Shown: positions 6,713 through 14,382, counted from the first letter of the stretch. The stretch is DNA of 17,327 nucleotides from Candidatus Dadabacteria bacterium (GCA_022615255.1 JAKEHC010000181.1:1-17327), one strand, 5' to 3'. The notes: a model not told the origin generated them from the letters alone. A program made the numbers and translations.

Positions 6713-8038
6713 ATGCAGAAGGAACTAAGCAGGTATTTGTTTATCGGAGACTTCGACTCGCTTCTTCTCGGGCTCTTTTCAAAAAGGGGAGAGGTAATCT
6801 GGGTAAGCTCACTTGAGGAAGCGTTAAATCAAACTGGCAGCTTTACTGTTATAATGATTGAAAGAGGGAATTTTTCAAGTACCGCGTCGAAAGAGCTTTC
6901 TACACATTACCCACAAACCCCGATCATTGTAAGCAATGGTGAAAAACCAGAAGAGCCTCCTCCTTATGTAAGGTTCGTTCCTTTTCATAAAATTCTCATA
7001 GAGGAGATCGCTCGTGAAGAAAGAATTGCTAGGATAGAACTACGAGTTGAAGAGCTCAGGCGTATTCATAGTGAAGCGAAAAAGATGCTTATTCTTCTCC
7101 ATGACAACCCTGACCCTGATTCAATTGCCAGCGCTCTAGCACTCAGAACACTGCTTAAAAGAAATCGTCAAACAGCTATGATCGGGCATCTTGGTGAAAA
7201 GATATCCCGTCCTGAGAATATTGCCATGATAGACCTCCTTGAGATTGACCTGGAAAAACTCGTCCCCGGAGATATAAAAGAATTCGATTCAATTGCATTG
7301 GTTGACGTCCAGCCGCCCTATTTCGGAGATCTGCTTCCAGAAGTTGATACGGTAATTGACCATCATCCATATTTCGGTTCGTACAAAGCCAGATTTTCAG
7401 AGATAAAAACCCAGGAAGGAGCTACCTCAACTATTCTTACTGATTTTCTTCGCGCGGCACAAGTCGAAATATCAGAAAGGCTTGCTACCGCCCTTTTATA
7501 CGGTATAAAGACAGACACTATCTCACTTAATCGTGATGCAAACCCGGATGATATAGAGGCATTCACCTTTCTTTATCCGAGTGCAAACCTAGGTTTGTTA
7601 AGAAAAATTGAACGAGCAGAGGCACCGCCGTCTGAAATAAGATTATTCGGGCAGGCTCTTGCTAACCACTGGGTGTCAGATGGGATTTTTTTCGGCAATC
7701 TGGGACGTGTAAAAAGGGAATATCTAATACCAAAGATGGCTGATTTCGGGATTCAAGTAAAGGGTATTGAGTGGTCTGTTGCCCTGGGAGTAGTAGGAAA
7801 CTCCCATCTGGTTATTTCTGTAAGAAATGTCGGATATGTAAAGAGCGCCGGGCGACTTGTAAGAAACCTATTTAGAGGACTCGGAAGCGCAGGTGGACAT
7901 AGATCATCCGCAAAAGCCGTAATTCCCTTGAGAAAAATAAGGAAAGCTCTTGGGAAAGCCTCTCAAGATAATATAAAAAGATGGGTTACCGAACTTTTCA
8001 TTAAAGGGGTTTCAGAAAAGGCAGGAGAAGAGAGTTAG
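6713..8038 (+). CDS. DHH/DHHA1 phosphoesterase with N-terminal extra domain
   Basis: Metal-dependent phosphoesterase of the DHH superfamily, relatives of which (NrnA, GdpP) degrade short oligonucleotides or cyclic-di-AMP products. The core has HDNPDPDSIAS (about 130-140), the VDVQPP strand (about 198-202), the DHH triad in TVIDHHPYFG (about 213-222) and YGIKTDTISLNR. The C-terminal DHHA1 domain has the substrate-binding GSAGGHRSSA motif near 392-401. An N-terminal region of about 100 residues (IGDFDSLL, then alternating strands) resembles a TrkA-N/Rossmann-like domain. Such a combination is familiar from archaeal DHH proteins, but the assignment is by eye. The frame is open to a GTG at 6653, but those 20 codons are repeat array A, so the ATG at 6713 is preferred (441 residues). 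Neither start has a good ribosome-binding site. The substrate is unknown. Confidence 0.85.
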   Translation: MQKELSRYLFIGDFDSLLLGLFSKRGEVIWVSSLEEALNQTGSFTVIMIERGNFSSTASKELSTHYPQTPIIVSNGEKPEEPPPYVRFVPFHKILIEEIAREERIARIELRVEELRRIHSEAKKMLILLHDNPDPDSIASALALRTLLKRNRQTAMIGHLGEKISRPENIAMIDLLEIDLEKLVPGDIKEFDSIALVDVQPPYFGDLLPEVDTVIDHHPYFGSYKARFSEIKTQEGATSTILTDFLRAAQVEISERLATALLYGIKTDTISLNRDANPDDIEAFTFLYPSANLGLLRKIERAEAPPSEIRLFGQALANHWVSDGIFFGNLGRVKREYLIPKMADFGIQVKGIEWSVALGVVGNSHLVISVRNVGYVKSAGRLVRNLFRGLGSAGGHRSSAKAVIPLRKIRKALGKASQDNIKRWVTELFIKGVSEKAGEES

Positions 8039-8110
8039 TGAATCGTGAATCGTAATTCGTGGTTCGTGATACGTGTGATTCGTCACAAGATACACAATTT
8101 ACGATGCATG
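8039..8110. repeat. Heptameric inverted repeat array B
   Basis: Starts directly after the TAG stop of the DHH gene. Five in-register units (TGAATCG twice, TAATTCG, TGGTTCG, TGATACG at 8039-8073), a 2-nt slip (TG), and TGATTCG (8076-8082) are followed by units of the other orientation (TCACAAG, ATACACA, ATTTACG, ATGCATG at 8083-8110). This is the same family as arrays A and C, with more decay in the second half. Confidence 0.8.
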
Positions 8111-8152
8111 ATAGTGAGTCTGTATCTTAATGGCTATATTTAGGAGGCAAGA

Positions 8153-8707
8153 ATGGATTTCATAAAAAGGGATAGCATTTCACTCCTCATAATTGATATG
8201 CAGGAAAAGCTGATTAATGCAATACCTTTAGACAGCAGAGAATCGACAATACGAAACTCCAATATATTAATAGAGACGGCAAAAACATTGAATATTCCAA
8301 TTATGCTTACGGAGCAATACCCGAAGGGTTTAGGACTCACAATACCTGAAATCAAAGAAGCCGTTGGAGAGAGATTTAAACCTATTGAAAAACTGGTTTT
8401 TAGTTGTGCGAGATCCCCTGAGTTTAAATCAACCCTCAAAGAAACGAGAAGAGAAGAAGTGCTTGTATGTGGGATAGAAACACATGTGTGTGTGCTCCAA
8501 ACAGTTCTCGATTTAATTAATCACGGATATAAGATTCATGTCCCTGCTGATGCGGTAGCATCTAGAAAGGAGTTTGATTGGAAAACCGGAATAAACCTAA
8601 TAGACAGAGCCGGAGCCACAGTAGGAACGACTGAAACGTTTGTGTTTCAACTCCTTGAGCGTGCAGGGACAGAGGAGTTTAAAAAGATCTCAAAACTGAT
8701 AAAGTAA
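8153..8707 (+). CDS. Isochorismatase-family hydrolase
   Basis: Cysteine hydrolase of the isochorismatase/nicotinamidase fold. The catalytic triad is visible: Asp15 in LLIIDMQEKL, Lys80 in EKLVFSC, and nucleophile Cys113 in GIETHVCVLQT. The cis-peptide region precedes Cys113 as in the family, and TEQYPKGLG matches the YcaC-like/bacterial hydrolase subgroup. At 184 residues it is a complete single-domain protein. The start is well supported by TAGGAGG about 6 nt before the ATG at 8153. It is separated from the DHH gene by repeat array B, so co-transcription is uncertain. It converges on the secretion operon. The substrate cannot be read from the sequence, and nothing nearby suggests siderophore or NAD pathways. 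Confidence 0.88.
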   Translation: MDFIKRDSISLLIIDMQEKLINAIPLDSRESTIRNSNILIETAKTLNIPIMLTEQYPKGLGLTIPEIKEAVGERFKPIEKLVFSCARSPEFKSTLKETRREEVLVCGIETHVCVLQTVLDLINHGYKIHVPADAVASRKEFDWKTGINLIDRAGATVGTTETFVFQLLERAGTEEFKKISKLIK

Positions 8708-8848
8708 TTAGATCCAAGGTAATATCGATAAGAATAAGCTTTGCTTAAAAACCAAACTCAGCATAATACGAACTATGTAGGGAATTTGTTAGTTCAAGTT
8801 TATATTAAAGGCATTCATTAGAAAAAAGCCTACTACATTTGGACCGAA
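8708..8848. other. Convergent intergenic region
   Basis: A 141-bp AT-rich spacer between converging genes. The only structure seen is a weak 5-bp hairpin TAAGC-TTT-GCTTA (8735-8747) followed by AAAAA. On the minus strand it is followed by TTCTT. It could be a poor bidirectional terminator, but the stem is too weak to call. Confidence 0.4.
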
Positions 8849-10000
8849 CTAACTCGGCTCTTCCTTACCAGAAAGCAACCTATTTAATATTTCCTTCTGT
8901 ATATCTTCAATCGCGTTTCTTACTTGAGAAAGCTCATCTAGTGGCTTCCCACGCTCTTTGCATTCTTCAAACAGTGCATCCATCCTAGATATTATATGCC
9001 TCAGTTTCGTCTGAGCCTCCATGTTCGCCTTGATATGCATATCTTCATTCTCCCAGGGACGCTTAGCGTATGACTCAAGCTCCTTTGCCTGAACCATTAA
9101 TTCACGCGCACGGTCTCTGTAGCCGTGAAGCGATTGGTATATAACAACTTGAATTTCCCCCCTCTCCCCCGGATCCCTCCAAAGTACATTCTCAAGCATG
9201 CTTAAATCGCCTTCTACCACCTCGCTTCTTCCATCAAGGTATGCCCTTGCCTTTAGTAGCTGAACGGATTGCTTGTATCTTCTGTCTGAAAGGATAATCC
9301 CCTTTTTCCTGAGTTCACGCCTTAAGCGTGAGATGAGTTTAATTACATTCGGAGGAATATGTACATTTGCGGTTTGAATTTGGCAGTAGTTAAGCTCTTC
9401 AGCGGTTAGCAAAGTTCTTTTTCTTTCAAAGAGCTCGCCTTGTATCATCTTTAAGAACCTAAAATCCTCTTTAATGTAATCAACAACGTACCTGAGTAAA
9501 AACCTGTCGTATAGTGCTTCAAGCTCATCCTCTTCCGATGGGATTTCATTACTAGCGCCAAAGAGTGTGATTAGCGGGACTTGAATCTTGTCTATGCCAT
9601 TGTAAAAGACCCTTTCATTCATAATAGTGAGAAGCGTATTTAGTATTGAAGAACTCGCTTTAAAAACTTCGTCGAGAAAGGCAATGTTGGCTTCAGGTAA
9701 CTTGCCGTTCATCACCCTTCTGTACTCGTCATTCTCGAGACCCTTTAGACTCACAGCCCCAAATAGCTCTTCCGGCGTAGTGAATTTTGTAAGAAGCCAC
9801 TGAAAGTATTTAGCACCTGAAACGCTCCTGCATATCTCATGTGCCAGTAAGGATTTTGCAGTACCCGGAGGACCGATAAGAAGCACGTGAGAGCAGGAAA
9901 GGAGTGCAGAAAGGGCCCCATCTATAACATCGTCCCGTTCAAAAAACTCCCCCTTTAACTCTTCTTTAATTTTTCTTAGCTTTTCTAGCGCTCTTTCCAC
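8849..10000 (-). CDS. MoxR/RavA-type AAA+ ATPase
   Basis: AAA+ ATPase of the MoxR family, whose members usually act as chaperones or metal-insertion/assembly factors. Walker A is GPPGTAKS (43-50), Walker B IAFLDE (106-111), sensor 1 GASN (148-151), the arginine-finger segment is YDRFLLR (about 164-170), and the LSDRRY sensor-2 motif near 237-242 is typical of the RavA branch. The C-terminal helical region (about 290-383) is charged and probably coiled. MoxR genes normally pair with a von Willebrand A-domain gene (ViaA in the RavA case). None is in the window, and the next gene is on the other strand. The GTG start at 10000 lies inside gspK (16-bp overlap), with AAGGGG about 13 nt upstream, so expression is tied to the secretion operon. 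Confidence 0.88.
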   Translation of the reverse strand: MERALEKLRKIKEELKGEFFERDDVIDGALSALLSCSHVLLIGPPGTAKSLLAHEICRSVSGAKYFQWLLTKFTTPEELFGAVSLKGLENDEYRRVMNGKLPEANIAFLDEVFKASSSILNTLLTIMNERVFYNGIDKIQVPLITLFGASNEIPSEEDELEALYDRFLLRYVVDYIKEDFRFLKMIQGELFERKRTLLTAEELNYCQIQTANVHIPPNVIKLISRLRRELRKKGIILSDRRYKQSVQLLKARAYLDGRSEVVEGDLSMLENVLWRDPGERGEIQVVIYQSLHGYRDRARELMVQAKELESYAKRPWENEDMHIKANMEAQTKLRHIISRMDALFEECKERGKPLDELSQVRNAIEDIQKEILNRLLSGKEEPS

Positions 10001-11073
10001 GATATTATGTTTACCCCTTGTGAACTTTCAGAGCCACTTTTTCTTACTACGGCATTAACAACCCTGGATGTTGAAGCCACTCCTCCAATAGTACCCACCG
10101 ATGTTAAAGAGAACACGTCACTTTTCCCAGTGCCTAAAACCACACCACTCAATCCCGGGTTGATTTTTAGATTAGGATCGATAACCTTTACCATTTCCCT
10201 TACGTCCCTTATGTCAACTATCGGGTCGTCTTTCCTCGCTTCTATCACAGCCTCGGCTATTAATTCGGCGGTGTCATCCTTAACCTCTTCGGGTGAACCG
10301 CTTTCTTGTCTTTGAATAGCCGAGACAGCAGCAGCTTTAACAGCCGCCTTTATTACAACCTTTGGCGCTGTGCTGAAATTTATCTTTTTATCAGCAGGAT
10401 AAACGGTAACGTAGTCCTTTATCAAATTAAAGAATTCCTCATCCATCCCGTTTATCAGTCGTATCTCTTCTACGCTGTCAAGCGGCCCGTCCTTTATCTG
10501 ATAAGGGTTCTCAAGTCCGGCATAGTAATCAGCGCTGGCGCCTCCCGAGTCTTGATCATTCCGTTTTCCAGCTATTGGACGGTCAAGCCAGTTAGTTAAG
10601 CTTGAAATAAAAAGCGAGGATTTATTCGTATCTACCCCAAGCATTCTAAACAGCTCCTTAAGCTCTGCGAGTACCTGACGGTCTACATTGTTTGTTGTTT
10701 GGCTTACCAGAGCATTCAGGTTTATCTTTGAACGCTCATCAATAACCTTCATCGATAATGAGCCGTCTTGAAATGGCAAAAAGGGAATTTGGATAGTCCA
10801 GTACCCCTTGGAATCCCCGCTCTCCACGTTCTGAGTACTAGCGAATGCAGTAATATTCTCAAGCGGCTCGTTCTTTATTGTTCCAGCGATAACATACACA
10901 CCTGATTTTGCTATGTAGCGTGATTTTATTTCATCCCTTGTATTAGCCGATATCTCCGTATCAACATGCGTAAAATATATAAGATCGACGACAAGCGTGG
11001 TAAGTATTGCAACTACCATAAGCACAATGATAAGTACAACACCCCGCTCGGATCTTCTTTTCTTGAAATTCAT
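9985..11073 (-). CDS. gspK: Type II secretion minor pseudopilin GspK
   Basis: Large minor pseudopilin that caps the T2SS pseudopilus tip with GspI and GspJ. The N terminus is a short basic leader ending RSERG, then VVLIIVLMVVAIL. The mature protein lacks the Glu5 present in GspG/H/I/J, a recognised feature of GspK. The rest (about 330 residues) contains the family segments SRYIAKSGV, DERSKINLNAL and a helical DxxDSVEEIRLINGM part. At 362 residues it is full length. GGAGGG lies about 18 nt before the ATG, overlapping the gspJ end, which is farther than usual. Its 3' end contains the start of the AAA+ ATPase gene. Confidence 0.9.
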   Translation of the reverse strand: MNFKKRRSERGVVLIIVLMVVAILTTLVVDLIYFTHVDTEISANTRDEIKSRYIAKSGVYVIAGTIKNEPLENITAFASTQNVESGDSKGYWTIQIPFLPFQDGSLSMKVIDERSKINLNALVSQTTNNVDRQVLAELKELFRMLGVDTNKSSLFISSLTNWLDRPIAGKRNDQDSGGASADYYAGLENPYQIKDGPLDSVEEIRLINGMDEEFFNLIKDYVTVYPADKKINFSTAPKVVIKAAVKAAAVSAIQRQESGSPEEVKDDTAELIAEAVIEARKDDPIVDIRDVREMVKVIDPNLKINPGLSGVVLGTGKSDVFSLTSVGTIGGVASTSRVVNAVVRKSGSESSQGVNIISWKER

Positions 11074-11096
11074 GTTCTTAAAATTACTAATCCCTC

Positions 11097-11765
11097 CTAA
11101 TTTGCAGAAGGTATTAATATAAGGGAGCTAAAAACGACGTCTTCCCCCTTATCGCTTCTCATAGTTAATCTTATCTCTACTGCCTTTGGAAGAGAGTTTG
11201 ATTGTGCGGAATCCCAGGTATCAACATATTCCTCCCCATTACTTGAGAGATAAGATATATCCAACCCTACTACTCGTTCTGATAAAGCATACCGGATTCC
11301 ACTTGAGCTCGCTCCGATCCTTGGATTTTCACTTCTCATAAGGGAGAAGAGAGCGCTTTCCGGAATCGGTTCAAGAAAGTAGCTGATTATAGCCTCATCC
11401 GAATCTGAAGAGTTTATTCCCCTTTTATGGGATAGGGAGTTAAAGTTAACTGAACTGTTATCACCTTCTACCGTTCCTACAAAAAAAGAAGATGCATCAC
11501 TATCCTCAACTGGAAAAACCAAGCCCATAGGATAAGCCATAGCTAGATCCTCAGTCATCTTAGAAAAAACCACTCTCACTTCATGGTACAGCTCGAGCTC
11601 GCTCTCAGCGGAGTCCTTTGCCTTGATTATCTGGAAGAAGGATGCATAGAGAACTGTTAAAACTATAGCTCCGATAAATATAGAAAGAAGCAGCTCAAGT
11701 AGAGTTAAGCCCCTATCTGAGGTTAGACATTGCGAGTGTAACTTCAAAGTCTCTTTTCCCTTCAT
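11097..11765 (-). CDS. gspJ: Type II secretion minor pseudopilin GspJ
   Basis: Minor pseudopilin of the tip complex with GspI and GspK. The prepilin motif is SDRG then LTLLELLLSIFIGAIVL, with Glu5 of the mature protein and one membrane helix. The remainder, with ALSERVVGLDISYLSS and LPKAVEIRLTMRS, fits the GspJ/PulJ beta-rich domain. Length is 222 residues from the ATG at 11765, which overlaps the end of gspI by 53 bp and has a poor ribosome-binding site. A TTG at 11747 preceded by AAGAG would shorten the leader from 19 to 13 residues and is an equally good start. It is followed closely by gspK. Confidence 0.88.
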   Translation of the reverse strand: MKGKETLKLHSQCLTSDRGLTLLELLLSIFIGAIVLTVLYASFFQIIKAKDSAESELELYHEVRVVFSKMTEDLAMAYPMGLVFPVEDSDASSFFVGTVEGDNSSVNFNSLSHKRGINSSDSDEAIISYFLEPIPESALFSLMRSENPRIGASSSGIRYALSERVVGLDISYLSSNGEEYVDTWDSAQSNSLPKAVEIRLTMRSDKGEDVVFSSLILIPSAN

Positions 11766-12192
11766 CCCAAGTAATTAATAAACGAACTACCCTTATTTCC
11801 GTATCTAAGCCCGGAAGACCTAATGGGGTTACAGACATATACCATCTAAAGCCAGTAGCCTCTGTAAATTCGCCCTCCTGCTCGCCCTCTTCAGGGAACC
11901 CGTCCAGCTCAACCTCTGAAAGTTTTCTCTGAGCTAGTGCGGAAGCAATTACCAAATTCTTTGATTGGGAAGCAAGAATCAAATTATTATTTACAGATCC
12001 TAAGAGCACGGCGAGTGAAGCCCCGAGTATCGCAACAGCAATAAGAACCTCAAGAAGGGTAAATCCTGTGATTCGTGGTTTGTGATTCGGGGTTCGTGAT
12101 TCGAACCACGAGCCACGATACACGATACACGATTCGCGATTCATGATACATCTTGCATCCAGTTTATTTTTATTCGCGAGCATTTGGGTCAA
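11713..12192 (-). CDS. gspI: Type II secretion minor pseudopilin GspI
   Basis: Minor pseudopilin that nucleates the T2SS tip with GspJ. The core starts at the prepilin peptidase site RITG then FTLLEVLIAVAILGASLAVL, with Glu5. The mature body has SALAQRKLSEVELDGFP and GFRWYMSVTPLGLP, typical of GspI, giving about 116 residues after cleavage. The start is uncertain: the ATG at 12192 gives a 43-residue leader, the ATG at 12144 gives 27 and a GTG at 12123 gives 20, against the usual 6-20. None has a clear ribosome-binding site. Most of the leader is encoded by heptameric repeat array C, which ends one codon before the cleavage glycine. This looks like an in-frame insertion into the leader. Confidence 0.88.
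   Translation of the reverse strand: MTQMLANKNKLDARCIMNRESCIVYRGSWFESRTPNHKPRITGFTLLEVLIAVAILGASLAVLLGSVNNNLILASQSKNLVIASALAQRKLSEVELDGFPEEGEQEGEFTEATGFRWYMSVTPLGLPGLDTEIRVVRLLITWDEGKRDFEVTLAMSNLR
12069..12152. repeat. Heptameric inverted repeat array C, inside gspI
   Basis: Twelve consecutive 7-bp units in perfect register (84 bp). Five are in one orientation (TGATTCG, TGGTTTG, TGATTCG, GGGTTCG, TGATTCG, 12069-12103) and seven in the other (AACCACG, AGCCACG, ATACACG twice, ATTCGCG, ATTCATG, ATACATC, 12104-12152). At the switch, GGTTCGTG (12091-12098) pairs with CACGAGCC (12107-12114) through one G-T pair. It lies in the coding frame of gspI, and 84 bp equals 28 codons. A degenerate remnant, AATTCGTGGTTGA, lies near 12190-12203. 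Confidence 0.87.
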
Positions 12193-12227
12193 TTCGTGGT
12201 TGAAAAATTTTAATAATTCTAAATATG

Positions 12228-12737
12228 CTAATTCTTCAACAGGTCAATATACTCATCGAAAACAATGGTTCCCCCTGTGTAGGGTTTTGTAGCCAACGTA
12301 TAAGCAAGTCCGTCTTCAGTTACAAGGTGTATAACGGCAGGTTCAACAAACCCAGTCGGCATAAATAGTATAAATTCATCTCTTCCCTTTTCCGTCTTTC
12401 CAAGGCTCCGCTCCGTTGTAATATCCTTGAAGGAAACACCGGTTGGAAGCTTCTCTCTCTGAACAAAGGAATCGGACGGCGCAACAAATTCATTTCCCTG
12501 TACAACCTCAACCCAGTACTCGCTTGTATCTATATCAAATACAAGCTTATATATCTTCTTTTTAAACACAGCTTCACTGTATAGATATCTTATCGTACCG
12601 GTGAGCCTTCGTGAAGCGCTTTTGATATTTACTTCAGTAATATCCTTGAACTTGGGTATCGCCACCAGAAAAAAAATACCTAGTAGGGATATAACAACTA
12701 CAAGTTCTATTAGCGTAAAACCTTCTTGATTCCTCAT
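12228..12737 (-). CDS. gspH: Type II secretion minor pseudopilin GspH
   Basis: Minor pseudopilin placed between the tip complex and the GspG fibre. MRNQEG is a six-residue leader. The mature protein begins FTLIELVVVISLLGIFFLVAIP with Glu5 and one membrane helix. The body (SASRRLTGTIRYLYSEAVFKK and later beta-strands ending in a GGTIVFDEYIDL segment) fits the GspH fold. At 169 residues it has the usual size. Its ATG overlaps the gspG stop by 4 nt (ATGA), so translation is coupled. A spacer of about 35 bp to gspI contains a fragment of the heptameric repeat. Confidence 0.9.
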   Translation of the reverse strand: MRNQEGFTLIELVVVISLLGIFFLVAIPKFKDITEVNIKSASRRLTGTIRYLYSEAVFKKKIYKLVFDIDTSEYWVEVVQGNEFVAPSDSFVQREKLPTGVSFKDITTERSLGKTEKGRDEFILFMPTGFVEPAVIHLVTEDGLAYTLATKPYTGGTIVFDEYIDLLKN

Positions 12738-13162
12738 TGTATCTCACGGCTCGAAATGTCATCATCGCTTGGATATACCCCGTCTTCCCCTGGGGATATG
12801 ACTTCATAAGAGCCGTCTTGAGTTTGGTCAGGCCCTATGTATACATAATCGCTACCCCACTGGTCCTTCGGAACCTGGCCGCCTTCGAGATACCCTTCTC
12901 TTGAGTAACGTTGAGGGACTCTTCCAGAAGTAGGCGGGATTATAAGAGCCTCTAGCCCCTGCTGCGTCTCCGGATAAAAGGCGTTATCGAGCTTAAACTG
13001 TTTTAACCCGGTCTCAAGCTGTTTGATTTGAATCCTTGTTGTCTCTACCCTCGCTTTCTCAAGCCTCCCTATAACGTTTGTACTAACGATGTAAGCAAGA
13101 CCCGCAATTATTACCAGAACCACCATAATCTCGATAAGCGTAAAACCATCTTGTGATCTCAT
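12734..13162 (-). CDS. gspG: Type II secretion major pseudopilin GspG
   Basis: Major pseudopilin that forms the periplasmic fibre thought to push substrates through GspD. After a six-residue leader (MRSQDG) the mature protein starts FTLIEIMVVLVIIAGLAYIV with Glu5. The conserved LETGLKQFKLDNAFYPETQQGLEAL region follows, and the C-terminal DQWGSDYVYIGP plus Asp-rich GEDGVYPSDDD segment matches the calcium-binding loop of GspG. The frame is open to a TTG at 13168, but the ATG at 13162 has AGGAGG 7 nt upstream and is chosen (142 residues). It is the best ribosome-binding site of the pseudopilin group, in keeping with the major subunit's need for high expression. Confidence 0.95.
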   Translation of the reverse strand: MRSQDGFTLIEIMVVLVIIAGLAYIVSTNVIGRLEKARVETTRIQIKQLETGLKQFKLDNAFYPETQQGLEALIIPPTSGRVPQRYSREGYLEGGQVPKDQWGSDYVYIGPDQTQDGSYEVISPGEDGVYPSDDDISSREIQ

Positions 13163-13173
13163 TTTCAAACCTC

Positions 13174-14382
13174 CTATGTACCAATTGTTGATGTTAAATC
13201 AAATATGGGAAGAAGTATTGCAAAAACTATAAATCCTATTACCGCACCTATTAGAAGTATCATAACAGGCTCAAGAAGAGAGGTAAGAGTAGAGACCGAG
13301 GTTTCGACCTGGAGGTCGTAAGTATCCCCAATCTTAACTAGCATCTCTTCAAGCTCTCCGGTTTGTTCGCCAACGGTTATCATCCTCGTAACAAGCGGCG
13401 GGAAAACACCGCTTTCTCTAAGAGGTCCGGCGAGACTTGTCCCTTCCCTTACGTTCCCACGAACGTTCTTTAGTGTTTCAACATATACCCTGTTTCCCAC
13501 GACCGCCTCCCCTATTTCGAGTGCCTCGAGAAGCGGGATCCCGCTTCCAAGAAGGGTCCCTAGGGTGCGCGTGAATCTGGATATTAACATCATTCTTGTA
13601 ATCCTTCCAAAGATAGGAAGCCTAAGAACTAAACGATCAAAGAACCTTTTCCCACGCTCGGTTTTACCGAAACGGTAGGCAACAAATAAAAGACCGACAA
13701 GGAAAAGGAATAAGACAATGATGTTTTGACTCAAGAACGTGCTGATTTCTATAAGCACCAACGTAACAACCGGAAGAGACCTTCGGCTTTCTTCAAATAT
13801 CTTGGCTATCCTAGGTATAACATAAGTCATCATAAAAAATAAAACACTGCCCCCTATAAAGAACATAAAGATCGGATAAATAAGAGCGCTTCTCACACGT
13901 GAGCGAAGAGCCATCTGTTTTTCAAGAAAATCGGAAAGTCTGAGAAGCACGATGTCTAGTGTCCCACTAGCTTCACCCGCTTTTACGATATTTATATAAA
14001 GGTCGGAGAATACATTAGGGTGCTCTCTTAGCGCGGATGCCAGGGAACTGCCTTCGCTTATCCTATCCTTTACCTGAGTTAGCACCTGACTTAATCTTGC
14101 GTCTTCAGTCTGCTCCGAAAGCGCGATAAGCGATGCTTCAAGCGGAAATCCAGATGATATAAGAGTGGAAAACTGTCTTGTCGTTACTGCCAGTTCAGCA
14201 GTGCTGATCCCCTTGAATATCAAAAACCTTCTTGTCTTTCCCTTTTTAACCTCCCTTAAAGAGGAAAGAAATATGTTCTGCCTCTTCAACTTGTCAGTGG
14301 CAGCCTTAGGGGATTCAGCATCAATTACACCCTCAAGATGCTTTCCTTTTTCGCTTATTGCTTTGTATTTATAAACGGGCAT
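13174..14382 (-). CDS. gspF: Type II secretion inner-membrane platform protein GspF
   Basis: Polytopic inner-membrane protein that couples the GspE ATPase to pseudopilus assembly. The N-terminal YKYKAISEKGKHLEGVIDA motif is the family start. Two T2SSF repeats follow, each with the TRQFSTLISSGFPLEASL / SRFTRTLGTLLGSGIPLLEAL pattern (about 66-190 and 268-395). Hydrophobic helices lie at about 170-195, 215-235 and 370-395. At 402 residues it is the standard length. The genes of this family also serve type IV pili, but the flanking gspD, gspE and gspG-K make T2SS the assignment here. It begins 56 bp after gspE, behind a perfect hairpin. Confidence 0.95.
   Translation of the reverse strand: MPVYKYKAISEKGKHLEGVIDAESPKAATDKLKRQNIFLSSLREVKKGKTRRFLIFKGISTAELAVTTRQFSTLISSGFPLEASLIALSEQTEDARLSQVLTQVKDRISEGSSLASALREHPNVFSDLYINIVKAGEASGTLDIVLLRLSDFLEKQMALRSRVRSALIYPIFMFFIGGSVLFFMMTYVIPRIAKIFEESRRSLPVVTLVLIEISTFLSQNIIVLFLFLVGLLFVAYRFGKTERGKRFFDRLVLRLPIFGRITRMMLISRFTRTLGTLLGSGIPLLEALEIGEAVVGNRVYVETLKNVRGNVREGTSLAGPLRESGVFPPLVTRMITVGEQTGELEEMLVKIGDTYDLQVETSVSTLTSLLEPVMILLIGAVIGFIVFAILLPIFDLTSTIGT

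Noticed and set aside
8735..8752. Bidirectional terminator between convergent genes
   Set aside because: The stem TAAGC/GCTTA has 5 bp with a single G-C-rich end. It is too weak to call despite the convenient position.
6633..12152. CRISPR-like repetition
   Set aside because: The units are 7 bp with no spacers, and no cas gene is present. The orientation reverses within each array. They are not CRISPR repeats.
13163..13168. TTG start of gspG at 13168
   Set aside because: It lies only two codons before an ATG with an ideal AGGAGG, and gives no benefit to the prepilin leader.
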